From positions 16,303,999 through 16,367,998 of the forward strand of contig ML679969.1 in NCBI GenBank assembly GCA_007922225.1: a DNA stretch of 64,000 bases, written 5' to 3'. Under the pieces are notes generated by a model. It did not search any database. It had not been told where the DNA came from and saw nothing but the letters and a program-made list of their open reading frames with translations. Source of the DNA: Emydura subglobosa (Eukaryota > Chordata > Testudines > Chelidae). Shown here in pieces: positions 1 through 11,079 of this stretch (position 1 is its first letter; each line of letters starts with the position of its first letter). The position numbers and the translations under genes are program-made.

Positions 1-3000
1 CTAGGGTGAAAGCAGAATATTTCCACTGACCTCGCAGTGTCTGGAATGGGGATTAGGTCCACCTAACTATGTCGTACAAGACATCAAATTACTCATAGCT
101 CTCAGCCATGTAGAGAAAGTCAGCTCAAGTTTTAGATATAGCCCAGGCCTGAGACAGTTAATTTGACCTAAGCCCCAGTATAGACCCTCCCTTGATTGAT
201 GGAAGAATTAACCCAGCTATTGCCATGTGAGAGGGTGCATTTACTACAGCAACAGGAAAAACCCCTTTTGTCACTGTAGCAAGAGTCTAGGTTACAGCAC
301 TATAGCAGCATAACTCCAGCACCACAGCTGTGCCACTGAAGCACTTATACAGTAGCCATAAACCAATCTTCAAATCCTACTACATAAGGAATGAGCTAGA
401 TTCCCGGGAAACAGCACCAATGTGCAGCTGGAGCCCATTGGTGAGTCTGGTCTCCAGATTCTTCTCAGCTCTTCCCCCATGTCCTGGGTTTAGCCAAAAA
501 ACTAAAGAACTCAGGCTCTAGCAAAGTCTGGAGGTATACCTGAGACAGCAAGTGAGACTAAAGTCATTCTGCCTGGATGCAGATGTGATGAGAAAGTCAC
601 TCCATTACACAACACTTCTCATTTATTAATGTGTGCCTCTCCTCTCACGTGACCCAACACATTCAGTTCTTTTATGCTTGTGCAAACTGGCTGCCCTCGA
701 CTCTTACAGCATCAGACTCAGGAAGTCAGCAGAGTGGAGTAGCGCAATAGAACCGCTTGTAAGTAACCCAGAGTCTCCATTTCACTAGACATGTTCTAAC
801 AAGTCTAGCGTGAGGCCACAGGAAATCACCCACTAACCTCACTGGTTAGAGTCCCCACCAGGCACAGCATCCTTGGTAGACACAGTGACCCCCCTTCAGC
901 TAAATGCAATGAGAAAAACTGAAAGCGTCACACAATCCTACCTCCCTCACCCACCTTAGGGAGAGGCCTGCTGATCTCACCATAGACAGCGTGTTGAATT
1001 AGCTAGCTGGAAGTCTGAGGGCAGCTGCACACAGCTCACTTTCTCCATCATAGCTGTTCAAATACCACTCTTCAACCATTTCATATACATGATTAAAGCT
1101 GTACAAACCATTGTACAACTACACTAACCAGTTACAATCTGCCATAGTCCAACTACAACTGCCATTTGAGAGCCATCAAAACAAATTTAGTCACATTTAG
1201 TAAATCAGAAGGTGATCTGCAGCCTGTAATAATCAGACCAGCCTATATGTTAGATAAAATATTGTTGCTATATTAAAGCAGTCTGCACATTTCAGAAACT
1301 GAATGCATTTGTAACTTTTCCTCTGTAGCTCTATGAGGCAACCCTAAAGGGAGCTCTCACCTCAGCAAAGGTAAGAGAAGCAACAGGAAGCTTCTGTAGG
1401 CATCTCCCACAAGACCTTGGATCTCATTATGAAAACCAGGTACCACACCTTCCACTCACCTTTTGGGCTTCATGTTAACATGCAAAAGTTTTGCCCCTTT
1501 CTGAAGGATATGTATGGATTGCCGTACCTGCAGCATTCTGGCATTGGATCAGTGACTGATTTCAGCATAGGAAATGCACGCAAATGAAGCCCTAGAGAAT
1601 TCTGTGGTTGAGCAGAGCCTGTTATCTGCTTATGAGTATTATCACATGAAATTGTGTCCAGAGCATTCCAAGTCCTCCATGCAGACTACATATTTAAAGA
1701 AGAATATGTTCTGCTCTAGTCAGAAATCTTGACAATACAAAGTGTTCTGGGAAGAGGGATTCCTCTGAAGCTAGACAACCAAACTTAAAGCAGCAACCAA
1801 AAATATTTTATATATTTATAGCGGGGGTGTTAGATTTCACCATCTATTTCCTCTGGGGAGAAAGCAACAGAGGATATTTCTACAAAAGCTTTTAAGTGAG
1901 AATTATTTGTGACAATTTTCTTTAAATTACATAAAGGGATTGTCCCCCTCCATATCACTGCATGCTGGAAGATAAACTTCTGTAATTTGGGGGAGTGTAG
2001 GAGCAAGGGCAGAGATCCTTAGAGCCTGAAGACCTTTCCAGAGTTTAACAATGCATAGATGTGTAAGCTGCAGGCAGTTTGGTGTGGGTTTTTTTTTTTA
2101 ATTAAAAAGCTATTAGCAAATTTTTGCTCCAATGTAGTTTTAGATCATTTTACACTGGAACAAGAATTCTTAGTTTTAGCCCAATAAGGTACACACCCTT
2201 GTTTTCACAAGAATCAGACCAAAGGATGGATCATTACATGGCATTTTATAAAACCTGCAGCTTAAACCAAAGTCTCATTTGCACTGATAAGCCACTAATG
2301 CAGATTCCATTAGTTGCTGGGCTTTAAGATACTGCTTTTCAATTCCACTGTGCTTCTTCCTGACTGACTGTTGAGTAGGATAGAGAACATTTTGTGCTTC
2401 TGTAAATAAATATCAGTTTACCATCAAAGCAATCAGTGTCAATAGGTGCAGTTTCCTTCCCTGTTATGTGTTCCCTACAATCATTTCTGATTCCTCGGTT
2501 ATACAGGCCATAGTACAGGACCGTTAGAGATAGCTAGAGGGCTCTATATTTGAGTATGAGGAGCTGGAAACATTGACAAATGCAATGAAGCATTTGTGCC
2601 ACTGCACCAATGGTCCCTACTGGTCAGAAAAAGAAGTGGCTCTGTATAAAATATCTCACAAGGACATGCCCTGCACTGGAGGGGGAGAGGATGCAGCACA
2701 GATAGATCAGGAACCTTTCAAAAGAGCAGTGCATCTCAGTCTGCCTATAACACTAGGCAGTGTCTGTACCTCTCCCCCTTGGGCATCTTACTAAAAACAG
2801 GGAGAACTTTGTTTAAATAAAAGAATCTAGAATCAAATTACTTACAAAGTGAGACCAGGAGCAGCACGTGATTTGTTCAGGTCTAGAGCACAAAGATCAC
2901 TTTTTGGACTACCCTAGACAGACAGGGCATGAGTATCCAATATTGCAGCTAAAGAATTAGCTCAGCCTGATACCTGTCAGGGAGTAGCCTTCCTCCACAT

Positions 3001-6000
3001 GCAGAGTAAAATCAGAATCTTATTCATAGTCACTACATTTAAGCCAACTGCCCTAGATGTTGTACACTGTTTGTGAGGAATTGAACGAGTACAGTTTGAA
3101 TCACCACAGCTTAAAGGCCCATTTCAAGTCAAAGTGAGAAAATCTGGCCCTGACCTTTTTTAATATAAATGTTACTCAGTGTGGCCATACACATAAACTA
3201 ACTAGAGAACACTTATGGCAGAGATGGAAAGCCAGACTCATATTATCGACCCTCACTAATGCCATCAGCATCCTAGCAGGCCCTCCACTTCATCATCCTC
3301 ATTTCCACCTAGCTTCACATTCTGTCATCAGTTACTGCCTTCACAGGATGCCTGTGTGCAGTATGTCTCTTTATTCCAGTGCAAGATACCCATCAAGTCT
3401 TCACCAAGGGGCTAAAAGGGATTCAGGACATTTCATCAGAGCCTACCAGAAGAGCTCTCCAAACCTAACTAACTAAGGTAACGTCAAGCAGAGTCATTCA
3501 TTGCATTAAGGAGCATTGCCAGGTTAAAAATCGCTTAAAAACAAGTTTGCTCAGCTTAGATACTGAAATTAAGTTTTTAGGCCCAATCCCTTTCCACTGT
3601 TTATGCTATCATTGGTTTACATCCTACATGTCACCTAGATTTACCCATGAACTGTGAACAATTAGTTTCACTTTTGGAGTAACCAATGTTGGTGTTGATA
3701 ATAAATGTTATTGCAATATTTGCAAACAGTTTGACTAATTGATTTCCCATATTAAATGTTACAATTTTTATTTATTTTACACAGACAAACCTCATCTATG
3801 GTTCTAAATGGACCCTGACTCTTTAACAGTATGCCTGTGTGTAAAGCAGCAATTCTACTGAGGTTTATAATATGGACTAGAATGGTTTGGGGTATGAGGG
3901 CATTAATCCAAGAAAAACTACTCCACCCTCCCTATTGCCAAGAGTTATTGACAAGCCTACCAGCCTCAGGTTCAGTATAAAGTTCAACACATGCAGATGA
4001 ACTGTAAAGTTGGGCATGCAGAGAACCTGTCAGCAGCTTAGTGGCTGCAAAGGTTTCACGAGAAGTGCATTCACCTCCAATGCTCTCTATGCCACATTGT
4101 GAAAGCCTACAAGGAAGGGGAAAGTGCAGCACTTACACTGCCACTGAGATAACGCTGTACTCCACCCATCCTGATTAGTTTCACCTCCACTTCTCCTGCT
4201 ATGTTTGATCTGAAAACAAACCTATGAAAATACTGGGATTCTTTATAACAGCAGGTGCCGTCATAAAGATCTCAGCAACTTCATTATCAATAGCCAAATC
4301 TGTACCTCATAAGTTAATTTACATTCCAAAGGGCTCCCTTTTACTTGAATGACAAACTTCACTGCCATTCATGTCCATTGTAATCAGAGAATTATCGGCC
4401 TACACAGTTAATGGCAAAGTCCAGTTATAACCAGTACTGCTCTCCTATTTACTTACCCACCAGATGCCCTAGCTTCCTAAAATTGCACCAGCACTATATT
4501 GCTTCGATTTTGGTTGCAATTGGGGTAGAGGGCTCCACTCATTTCCCCAGCTCCTTGGAGCAAGTTCTTAGTAAACAGCAGCCATCCCAAAACTAACAGT
4601 TGTCATCTTGCTTCAGTTACACAATGGGCCAAGGGTAAACAGGAATTAACGAAAAGATGTCAAGTCAGATAGGGCTCTCCACAATAAGGAGAACAGTTTT
4701 TAAAAAAAGATCTTCCTTTAATGATAGGAAGAACAATACATGAATGTTGCAGTTTGACAGTTATCTTGATTCTTCTACCACAACAGTGAGATGGCTCCAC
4801 TTCCAGATTATGGAGCAAGGAGAGCCCTGAAGAGTTCCATTCACCATGGATGCACTAAGAAGAAAGCTCACAAAAGCAAGAAAAGGGACAACAATGGAGC
4901 ATGCTGAACTGGGACAGTCTTTAGTGAAAAGCAGATTCTACTGATCATGGTGGGATTTTCCTTTGCTTTAAATCTACCCCAGCATCGCCTCTCCCTCCCA
5001 ACTCTTTAAGGACTTTTAGACACACACAATCCTGTTCACAGGGGAAGGGAGAGAAGTAGCCGATCTGGGACACCAAGATCACCTATAGGAGCAATCAGGA
5101 TAGGCAGCTGGGGGGAGGGCACTATAAATGGATGCCATTTACTTGCCTGGCACTTAGATACCATGACAAGAGGTATTTAAATCAAAGCTCATCAAGAATG
5201 TTTATTTGCTTTTACCTTGCCCACCCTCAGACTCCTGCAGCTAGACTAGACTACTTCAGCCTAGAACCCACAAAAGCATGGCTAAGACACACACTGCTTC
5301 TACAACTGCAAACCAATGCCTAAGGTTAGGCCACTGCTGACAGCATGATAGCTACAGAAATTAACTGGGTCAAAATCAACATATATGAAATAGGATTCAA
5401 CTGTAAACACGCAAAGTGAGAAGACCATTTTACACAATTACACACAATCCATTTTCCTGTATTACTACAATCACACAGCTTAATCTAGCCTTTACAATAG
5501 CAGAGAAAATAGCTACATCTTTGCCAAACTACACCATCCCTCTTGCATCCTAGACAGGAAATTACCTTTGAGAGCTGGAAAAGGCATGGACTCAGTCTGT
5601 AGTCTATCTAAAACCCAAAAGCCTGCTGGGTGCTTTGCAAACATTTAGAAAAGGTTTACAAACGTGGAATTATTTAGCTACCCCTCTTAACAGCACAAGC
5701 AGAGGAAACCCAGTGAGTCAGCATGATTTAGGAGGCAGTGGATTACAGCACGCTATACCAGTGAGTTTAATTGAAACCTGATCATAAGTGCATTTAGCTA
5801 AAGGCCCCTGAGGAATAAGTAGATTACTCTACACCCAAAGGACGCTACAACATCTTGCCACCGGTTATTAAAGCTGCATTACTCCCACGTGCACATTAAG
5901 GAGACAGAAGCCAGAGCGACTCACGGCTCCCAGCCTGCCAGTTCCATTGGCCAGACCGGCTCTAATGATCCGGGGACCAAGGCGGGTCTCCACTGACACG

Positions 6001-6506
6001 TGCCCTCAGAACCGCCGCCCGCAAGGGCTGCAGAGCGGGCTGCACCGACCAGGGCCCAGCCCAGCCCCACGAGCGCGGCCTGGGCCGGTGAGGGCGGACA
6101 GGTGACCTGACCTGAGCCGACTCGGCAGCCGCGCCGCACCCTCGGCTGGGAAGGAGGCGCCCCCCAGACAGCCCGATTTTCCAGCCTCAGGCCCGAACCC
6201 ACCACACAGACGCGTCCCCTGGCAGGGCAGGGCAGGGCACGGGGGGGGGGCAACACGGCCCGGGCGCCAGGGAGGGAGCGCTGCGCGGGCCAGACAGACA
6301 CTGCACGGCCGCAGGTCTATGGCACGGGCAGTCACCGGCCGAGCACCCCGGGCCGGGCTCCGAGCAAGCGGGACCCCGACGGCGGCGAGGCCCTGCAGAG
6401 CTCGGACCCGCGGGCTCCCCCGGAACAAAGCACCCCCTGCCCCAGGCCTTGCCCGCGAGGCCCCGGGCCCCGCCCCGTTTCCGGCCCCCAGGGCCAGCCC
6501 CGTTAC
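1..6506 (-). other. ACOT7: ACOT7 intron 1 (partial), no further exon seen
   Basis: AT-rich unique-looking sequence downstream of the ACOT7 first-exon donor. I looked on the minus strand for the next exon, which should encode the first hot-dog domain, and did not find it. The small open frames here show no recognisable domain. The intron therefore runs off the left edge. Confidence 0.6.
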
Positions 6507-6547
6507 CTGCTGAGCTGGATAGCAGCCGGGCCGGCGCAGGCGGACAT
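6507..6547 (-). CDS. ACOT7: ACOT7 first coding exon (acyl-CoA thioesterase 7, partial)
   Basis: This is the start of the gene for cytosolic acyl-CoA thioesterase 7, which hydrolyses long-chain acyl-CoA to free fatty acid and CoA. On the minus strand an ATG at 6547 sits in a perfect Kozak context (CCGCCACCATG). It opens 13 codons plus two bases reading MSACAGPAAIQLS(R), followed by a consensus donor CAG/GTAACG at 6506. The short mammalian isoform begins similarly, with a serine-rich leader ending AIQICR before the first hot-dog domain, and the phase-2 junction would complete the Arg. Only the leader lies here; both hot-dog domains would be on exons to the left of the window. The call rests on this short peptide, the Kozak, donor and CpG setting, and the order ACOT7(-)-HES2(-)-ESPN(+) known from human 1p36.31. 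An unrelated gene with a similar leader is the main alternative. Confidence 0.7.
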
Positions 6548-6737
6548 GGTGGCGGAAAGTTACTGGGCCAACGGACACAGCCGGCCGGCCAGCAGCAATC
6601 AATGAACGGGGATGGGGATGGGGACGGGGGCGGGGCCTGAGCGGGACACGCCCACTCCGGCGCTGGACCCACCCCTGTTGGTTCTGAGCCCCGCCCAGAT
6701 GCCCCGCCCCGGGCAATGCGTCAGCCGCTTGCCGTGG

Positions 6738-6745
6738 TGACGTCA
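6738..6745. promoter_or_regulatory. Palindromic CRE (TGACGTCA) upstream of ACOT7
   Basis: A perfect full-site cAMP response element lies about 190 bp upstream of the ACOT7 ATG, inside the CpG island. Full CREs this close to a CpG-island start are typical CREB/ATF binding sites. Actual occupancy is not shown by the sequence. Confidence 0.55.
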
Positions 6746-6915
6746 CAACCCACAGGCGGGGGGTCGAAGGGGCTCAAGGGATCCAGGCTGGTGCTACGGG
6801 GGGACTCGAGGGGGGCGGGGAGAGGAATGTGTCCTTTGACCCCCACTAATGATCTTCAAGGGACCCCAATCCCTAGGTACTGGAGATGGGGAAGCAAATT
6901 ATCCCCTCCCCCCCC

Positions 6916-6920
<5 letters not shown>

Positions 6921-6952
<32 letters not shown>
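6921..6952. repeat. (AC)n microsatellite
   Basis: Sixteen uninterrupted AC dinucleotides, preceded by a short C run. Two overlapping open frames that read through it as Thr-His repeats are spurious. Confidence 0.95.
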
Positions 6953-6954
<2 letters not shown>

Positions 6955-7835
6955 CTTTAAAAGTTGGAATTCATGTCCTGATTCCTGAACACAGCTGGGA
7001 GAGCAGGCACTGGCTCTCTGTCTTGGGGCATGCCAACCAGGTCATGTCACCTGCTTCCGGGCCCTCACTGCCACCTGCTGCTGAAACCACACTGACACCA
7101 GGGACTGGCCAGGTCTGGGAAACAGGACAGACCATGACCTGAGGGCTTGCCAGTAGGGGGACAGGTAGGGGCTCCAGGAGAGTCAAGCTGGTAGGGCAAA
7201 GGGGGGAGGCAGGAGCTGTAGGAGAGCTGACATCCATGAGTCCCAAAATACCCACTTACCTGTCTTCCCCAATAATGGGACCGTAGACTCAGCCATGGCT
7301 GGAAGTAGGGTGGAGGAGGGAAGGGGTCAGGGAAGCAGGTACTTGCTGGGCCAGGGAGCAGGAAACATGGGGACTGCTGGAAGTGGGAGGGAAGTGAGTG
7401 CAGGCACCTGGTCCCACTCCCAAATCACATAGGACAGGAGCAAGTCATGTCATGAGAGCTGCCAGCGGAAGGCAAAAGCACAGAACTCATGATAAATTTA
7501 CAAGATTTGTCAGCACGCAGCCCCACCTGAGTTACATGCACTATTCACTGGCTTATCCAGCTAGCCCCCCAGGGTTACATCACCACCCCCCAGGGAGGGA
7601 GAAGAGGAAGATACATCACAACAGCCCTATATGTCCATACCCCAGCCCAATTTAACATGAAAATCACACCTACAGCATTGCTGATACAAACCCACAAAAA
7701 CCAGGAAATGAAATGTTAAGCCAACTCCCACTACTCAATGGAACTGGGTGGTCCCGTGGTGCCATCAGGCAAAGGGTTCACTATACTGCACCACCAACTC
7801 CTAAAAGGCCTGACAAACTCACTACACCTAACACA
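6953..7835. other. Intergenic, no gene seen
   Basis: Moderately GC-rich DNA upstream of the ACOT7 promoter. No exon, RNA gene or recognisable repeat boundary could be supported here. Confidence 0.5.
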
Positions 7836-7839
7836 GGGC

Positions 7840-8890
7840 TGTCATAGTATATATGTCTGAAGAAAGTTATGCAAGATATCGAATCATACTGGTCATAATA
7901 AGCACATGTGATGTATGTATGGGTGATGTTTATGGAGTTATGTAAGTATTGAAGATAAGTTCCTAATGTACGTATGTATTAGAGGCAGAGTTGACAAGTT
8001 TTCTGTCAGACATAGGATGTTTATTCATCTGCCGCAATTGATATGTAAATTAAGCATTGGACACCAAAGACAATGGGAGCTACATTTGCTCTCCAAATCA
8101 GCAGGGAGACCTCAAGTCAACCTGAAGTCAACAGGCACCAGAGAAAAAACATTAGAGGTGGTTCACTGACGCTGGGGACGAAAACATCAAATTTGGGGGC
8201 ATATAAGGGAAAAGCAAAAGGACATAGCTTTATCTATCACTGACAGAGCAAAAAGGACAGCACTTTTCGTATCCATGACCTGTGGATCCCAGCCACCCAG
8301 CTTGATGACCTGGAAGGGAGCTTTAGGTGAGAAACGGCTTTAGACAAGAATTTTAGCCTGTTAAAGTTAAGTTTAGACTCTAAGAAGTGTGCTTTATCTT
8401 TTATTTTATTTGTAACCTGTTGTTCTTCTTATCCTTGCTCACTAGCTCTTAAATCTTAACCTTGGTTAATAAACTTATATTTGTTTTTACTGTAAGCAGA
8501 TGAGAGTGCTGGACCCAATCCTGAGTTGTACCAGTCAAGCTGTGTGTACACCGTCTCTTCGAGGACAGCTTACGTGGTCATTATGGTGAGTGTCTAGTGA
8601 CAGACTGGATACTATAGGGAGACACTTCTGAGGAGTTCGGTGAGTGGGGTACACCAATTGTTATCCTTCAAGGCCAAGTAGGGGCTGACAGAACCCGGAG
8701 TAGATTGTCTGGGTAGCTAAGAGACAGAGGCGGAAGGGAGCTGACACCCAGTTTAGCACCAGCAAGTCTCTCTCTCATTGAAGCAGGGGGGTAACACGGT
8801 GACTCACCATCCTGGACACCCCGAGAAAGTATCCCCGTGGTGTAACTGGCACGATTTTTGTACCATTTGCTGGATAGCTAAGTGTCACAA
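7840..8890 (+). mobile_element. Probable degraded retroviral-type LTR
   Basis: About 1 kb of AT-rich sequence that begins near TGTCATAG and carries an AATAAA poly(A) signal around 8466 followed by a T-rich stretch. It then has a GC-richer tail ending near TGTCACA. Size, signal placement and layout resemble the two better-defined solo LTRs at 21.7 and 51.9 kb. I could not find a convincing target-site duplication, so the ends are approximate and another retroelement type is possible. Confidence 0.45.
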
Positions 8891-9368
8891 CCCACATGAT
8901 GGGAATTAGAGATTCACAAGTGAGAAGGATGGGAACAGAAAAAGAAAAGTGACAGTTTCACACTCCACACACACACACTTACCATGGAGGCCAGATCTAA
9001 GGTTGCAGTGTATGGTCTGTGTCCCTAAGGGGTGTGTTCTTGAGGAAGGAGTGGCAGCAGTACCTACCTTTGACTCCATTTTGCTTTTCCTTGCTTTTGT
9101 GGGTTGGTGCTAGGGATGTTGTGTATCTAGCAACCCTCACTGCTTCACAATGAAGTTTATTTGGACTGGGGCCTGGAAAAGTGAGAAGGAAGGTAGATCG
9201 GGTGGCGGGGGGAGGGAGGAGGAAAGGAGTGCAAATGCTGAAGGAGAATGTTTTATCATTCAACAGCTGTGCCTGAGCCCTTCTGTGTTGCAGGATAAAT
9301 TGAGAGAAGTGTAGCTCCCAGCACTGAAGACTTAAAGAGCTCCTAGCCCTATCAATTGTTTTGTATGT

Positions 9369-9378
9369 NNNNNNNNNN
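9369..9378. other. Assembly gap (10 N)
   Basis: Ten ambiguous bases, the length of a placeholder gap. Real missing sequence may be of any length. Confidence 0.95.
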
Positions 9379-9821
9379 ATGTGCATGATCCCCATCCATC
9401 AGGTTTGTGTGCACAGCCCATAAACTTTCAGGTATAACATGAATAATGGCTAAAAATGACACAATTCAACATTTTTTTGGGAAAAAAAACCTAGCCATTG
9501 CCCTAGATTTACTCATGATCCTTCTTCTCTGCCATGGTTTGTGTGGCTAGACAACATTTTGTTTTGTTTTTTAAGAGATCAGTCAACAATGAGAAATAGG
9601 ACAGCCAAGGAGAGATTTTATTCAGCGCCTATATTCACTGGCTTCCTATTAAATATTTATAAAGAAAAAACAGACAAAAACCACACAGAACGTTCAAAGA
9701 ACATAAGAATGAACGTGGGTAAAATCTGGTCTGTGACTTTAGGAGAAAGTAATCAATTTAGGCTCCATTTTCTGCTCATTTTGGAATGCAACCCTAACTG
9801 GAGTCACTGCTGCCTTCACAG

Positions 9822-9896
9822 TAATTATTTATCAGACACCTAACAAGTACACAGAGACGTCCCAACCCTGAGGAGTTTACAGCCCAATTCTAGAAG
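9822..9896 (+). repeat. MIR/L3-like interspersed repeat tail
   Basis: Contains the phrase 'cctgaggagtttacagcccaa', reminiscent of the common amniote repeat tail that reads 'ccctgcccc(g/a)aagagcttacagtctaa'. Related copies occur at 17955, 24161, 49008 and 56004. The family name is uncertain. Confidence 0.45.
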
Positions 9897-10711
9897 TGGT
9901 GGAATGAGTGAGAGGAAGGACCGTCTCCTCTGGAAACTTGCCGGGGCACAATTCATCTCTCAGGAGTGTGAAAAATCCACCCCCCTGACAGACATAGTTG
10001 AGCTGACCTAAACCCTGCTGTAAACAGCATTAGGGTTGATAAAAAAAGAGGTGGATTAACTCTAGTGACAGGAACTCCTCCCATCACCATAGCAAGTGTC
10101 TGTCCTGAAGCATTATAGTGGCACAGCTGCAGTCATGCCACTGTACAATTTTAGGTGTCAACAAAGTCTAACAACCAGCCAGTGGAAGGGATGAGAAGGC
10201 GATATAGTCATAAGGACACACTGTTACTCTGTGATGACTCAAGGACATCTTGATCGTTCTGTCATGGAGCAATGCAACATCAGTCCCTGTACGGCATGTC
10301 TGCCTAGCTAATCTAGCTATCTGGCTCTTGCGCCAATCCATCCCTCTGCTCAAGGGAGCTTTTTGGAGGCTGCTTATCACTGTGACTTCCAGGCAGCACT
10401 GTCCTTGGGCAGCCGTACCTCTCAGCCCACCAAGGCCCCAGTGTGGAACAAAGATCCAAAATGAGGGGGATGCAGAACATTATCCATGCAGGAGAGTGAC
10501 AGGGGAGTGGGATTCTTCCCTCTGGTGTAAGTGGCTCCAACTCATTGTTCTTTATTCCAGCTGTAAAAAGTGTGAGCCATAAAAGTGAGGGAGAGCAAAT
10601 TTGTGCCAGCCAGGGATACGGGGGGACCGCACCAAGTGCCACCTCATCACCTCACTGCAACATCATCCCATCACTCCAGTGGTGCAGGGAGATGAAATTG
10701 CAGAGGCCCAA

Positions 10712-10750
10712 CATTTGGATCCCTGGCCATCCCCCCACAGGATCCAAATG
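10712..10750. repeat. 11-bp perfect inverted repeat
   Basis: CATTTGGATCC at 10712-10722 and its exact reverse complement at 10740-10750 enclose a 17-bp spacer. It could form a small hairpin. No transposon family is recognised around it. Confidence 0.8.
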
Positions 10751-10867
10751 ATCAAAAGGGGATGATCTCAAAAAACCTGGGATGAGGACAAACCTATAAC
10801 CACCCATCTCATCCCTCGTCTGCGTGCTCTGTCCCACCCGTTATTCCAGTCAGCTAAACATTTTACA

Positions 10868-10995
10868 ACTAGAGCTGGTTGGAGAATTTTCCCTGAAACA
10901 GGTTTTCATCAGACAAAGCTGTTTCACCAAACCCCGGTTTGTTTGTGTGATTGTATCAATTTCGATGAAATTTCCCACCAACCAGAAGTTACAAG
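10868..10995 (+). mobile_element. MITE-like repeat beginning AGAGCTGGTTG
   Basis: Starts with AGAGCTGGTTGGAGAATTTT followed by AT-rich sequence with runs of T, G and A. It matches in style the element at 47668-47960, whose ends read GGAGATGGTCAGG and, on the other strand, CAGAGCTGGCTG. These termini resemble a non-autonomous DNA transposon family common in reptiles. The right end here is unclear. Confidence 0.4.
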
Positions 10996-11061
10996 TTTTG
11001 ACCACTCCATTAGTAACACAAAATGGTCATTCTTAGAGTGGAGTCAAGTTCTGGCTATGCT

Positions 11062-11079
11062 CCCCCCCCCCCCCCCCCC
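11062..11079. repeat. Poly-C tract (C18)
   Basis: Uninterrupted run of 18 C. Its exact length may be unreliable in the assembly. Confidence 0.9.

Larger units (their letters stand above)
5930..6830 (-). promoter_or_regulatory. ACOT7: CpG-island promoter of ACOT7
   Basis: A GC- and CpG-rich island surrounds the ACOT7 first exon, in contrast to the AT-rich DNA on its left. It has several GC boxes of the GGGGCGGGG type (for example near 6625-6640). No convincing TATA box is visible, as is common for CpG-island promoters. Long open frames in this island on both strands (up to 246 codons) are a product of GC composition, not genes. Confidence 0.75.

Noticed and set aside
6006..6746. Open frame of 246 codons on the minus strand over the ACOT7 CpG island
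   Set aside because: Pro/Arg/Ala/Gly-rich composition with open frames on both strands, as expected for GC-rich DNA. It overlaps the ACOT7 exon in a different frame and shows no domain.
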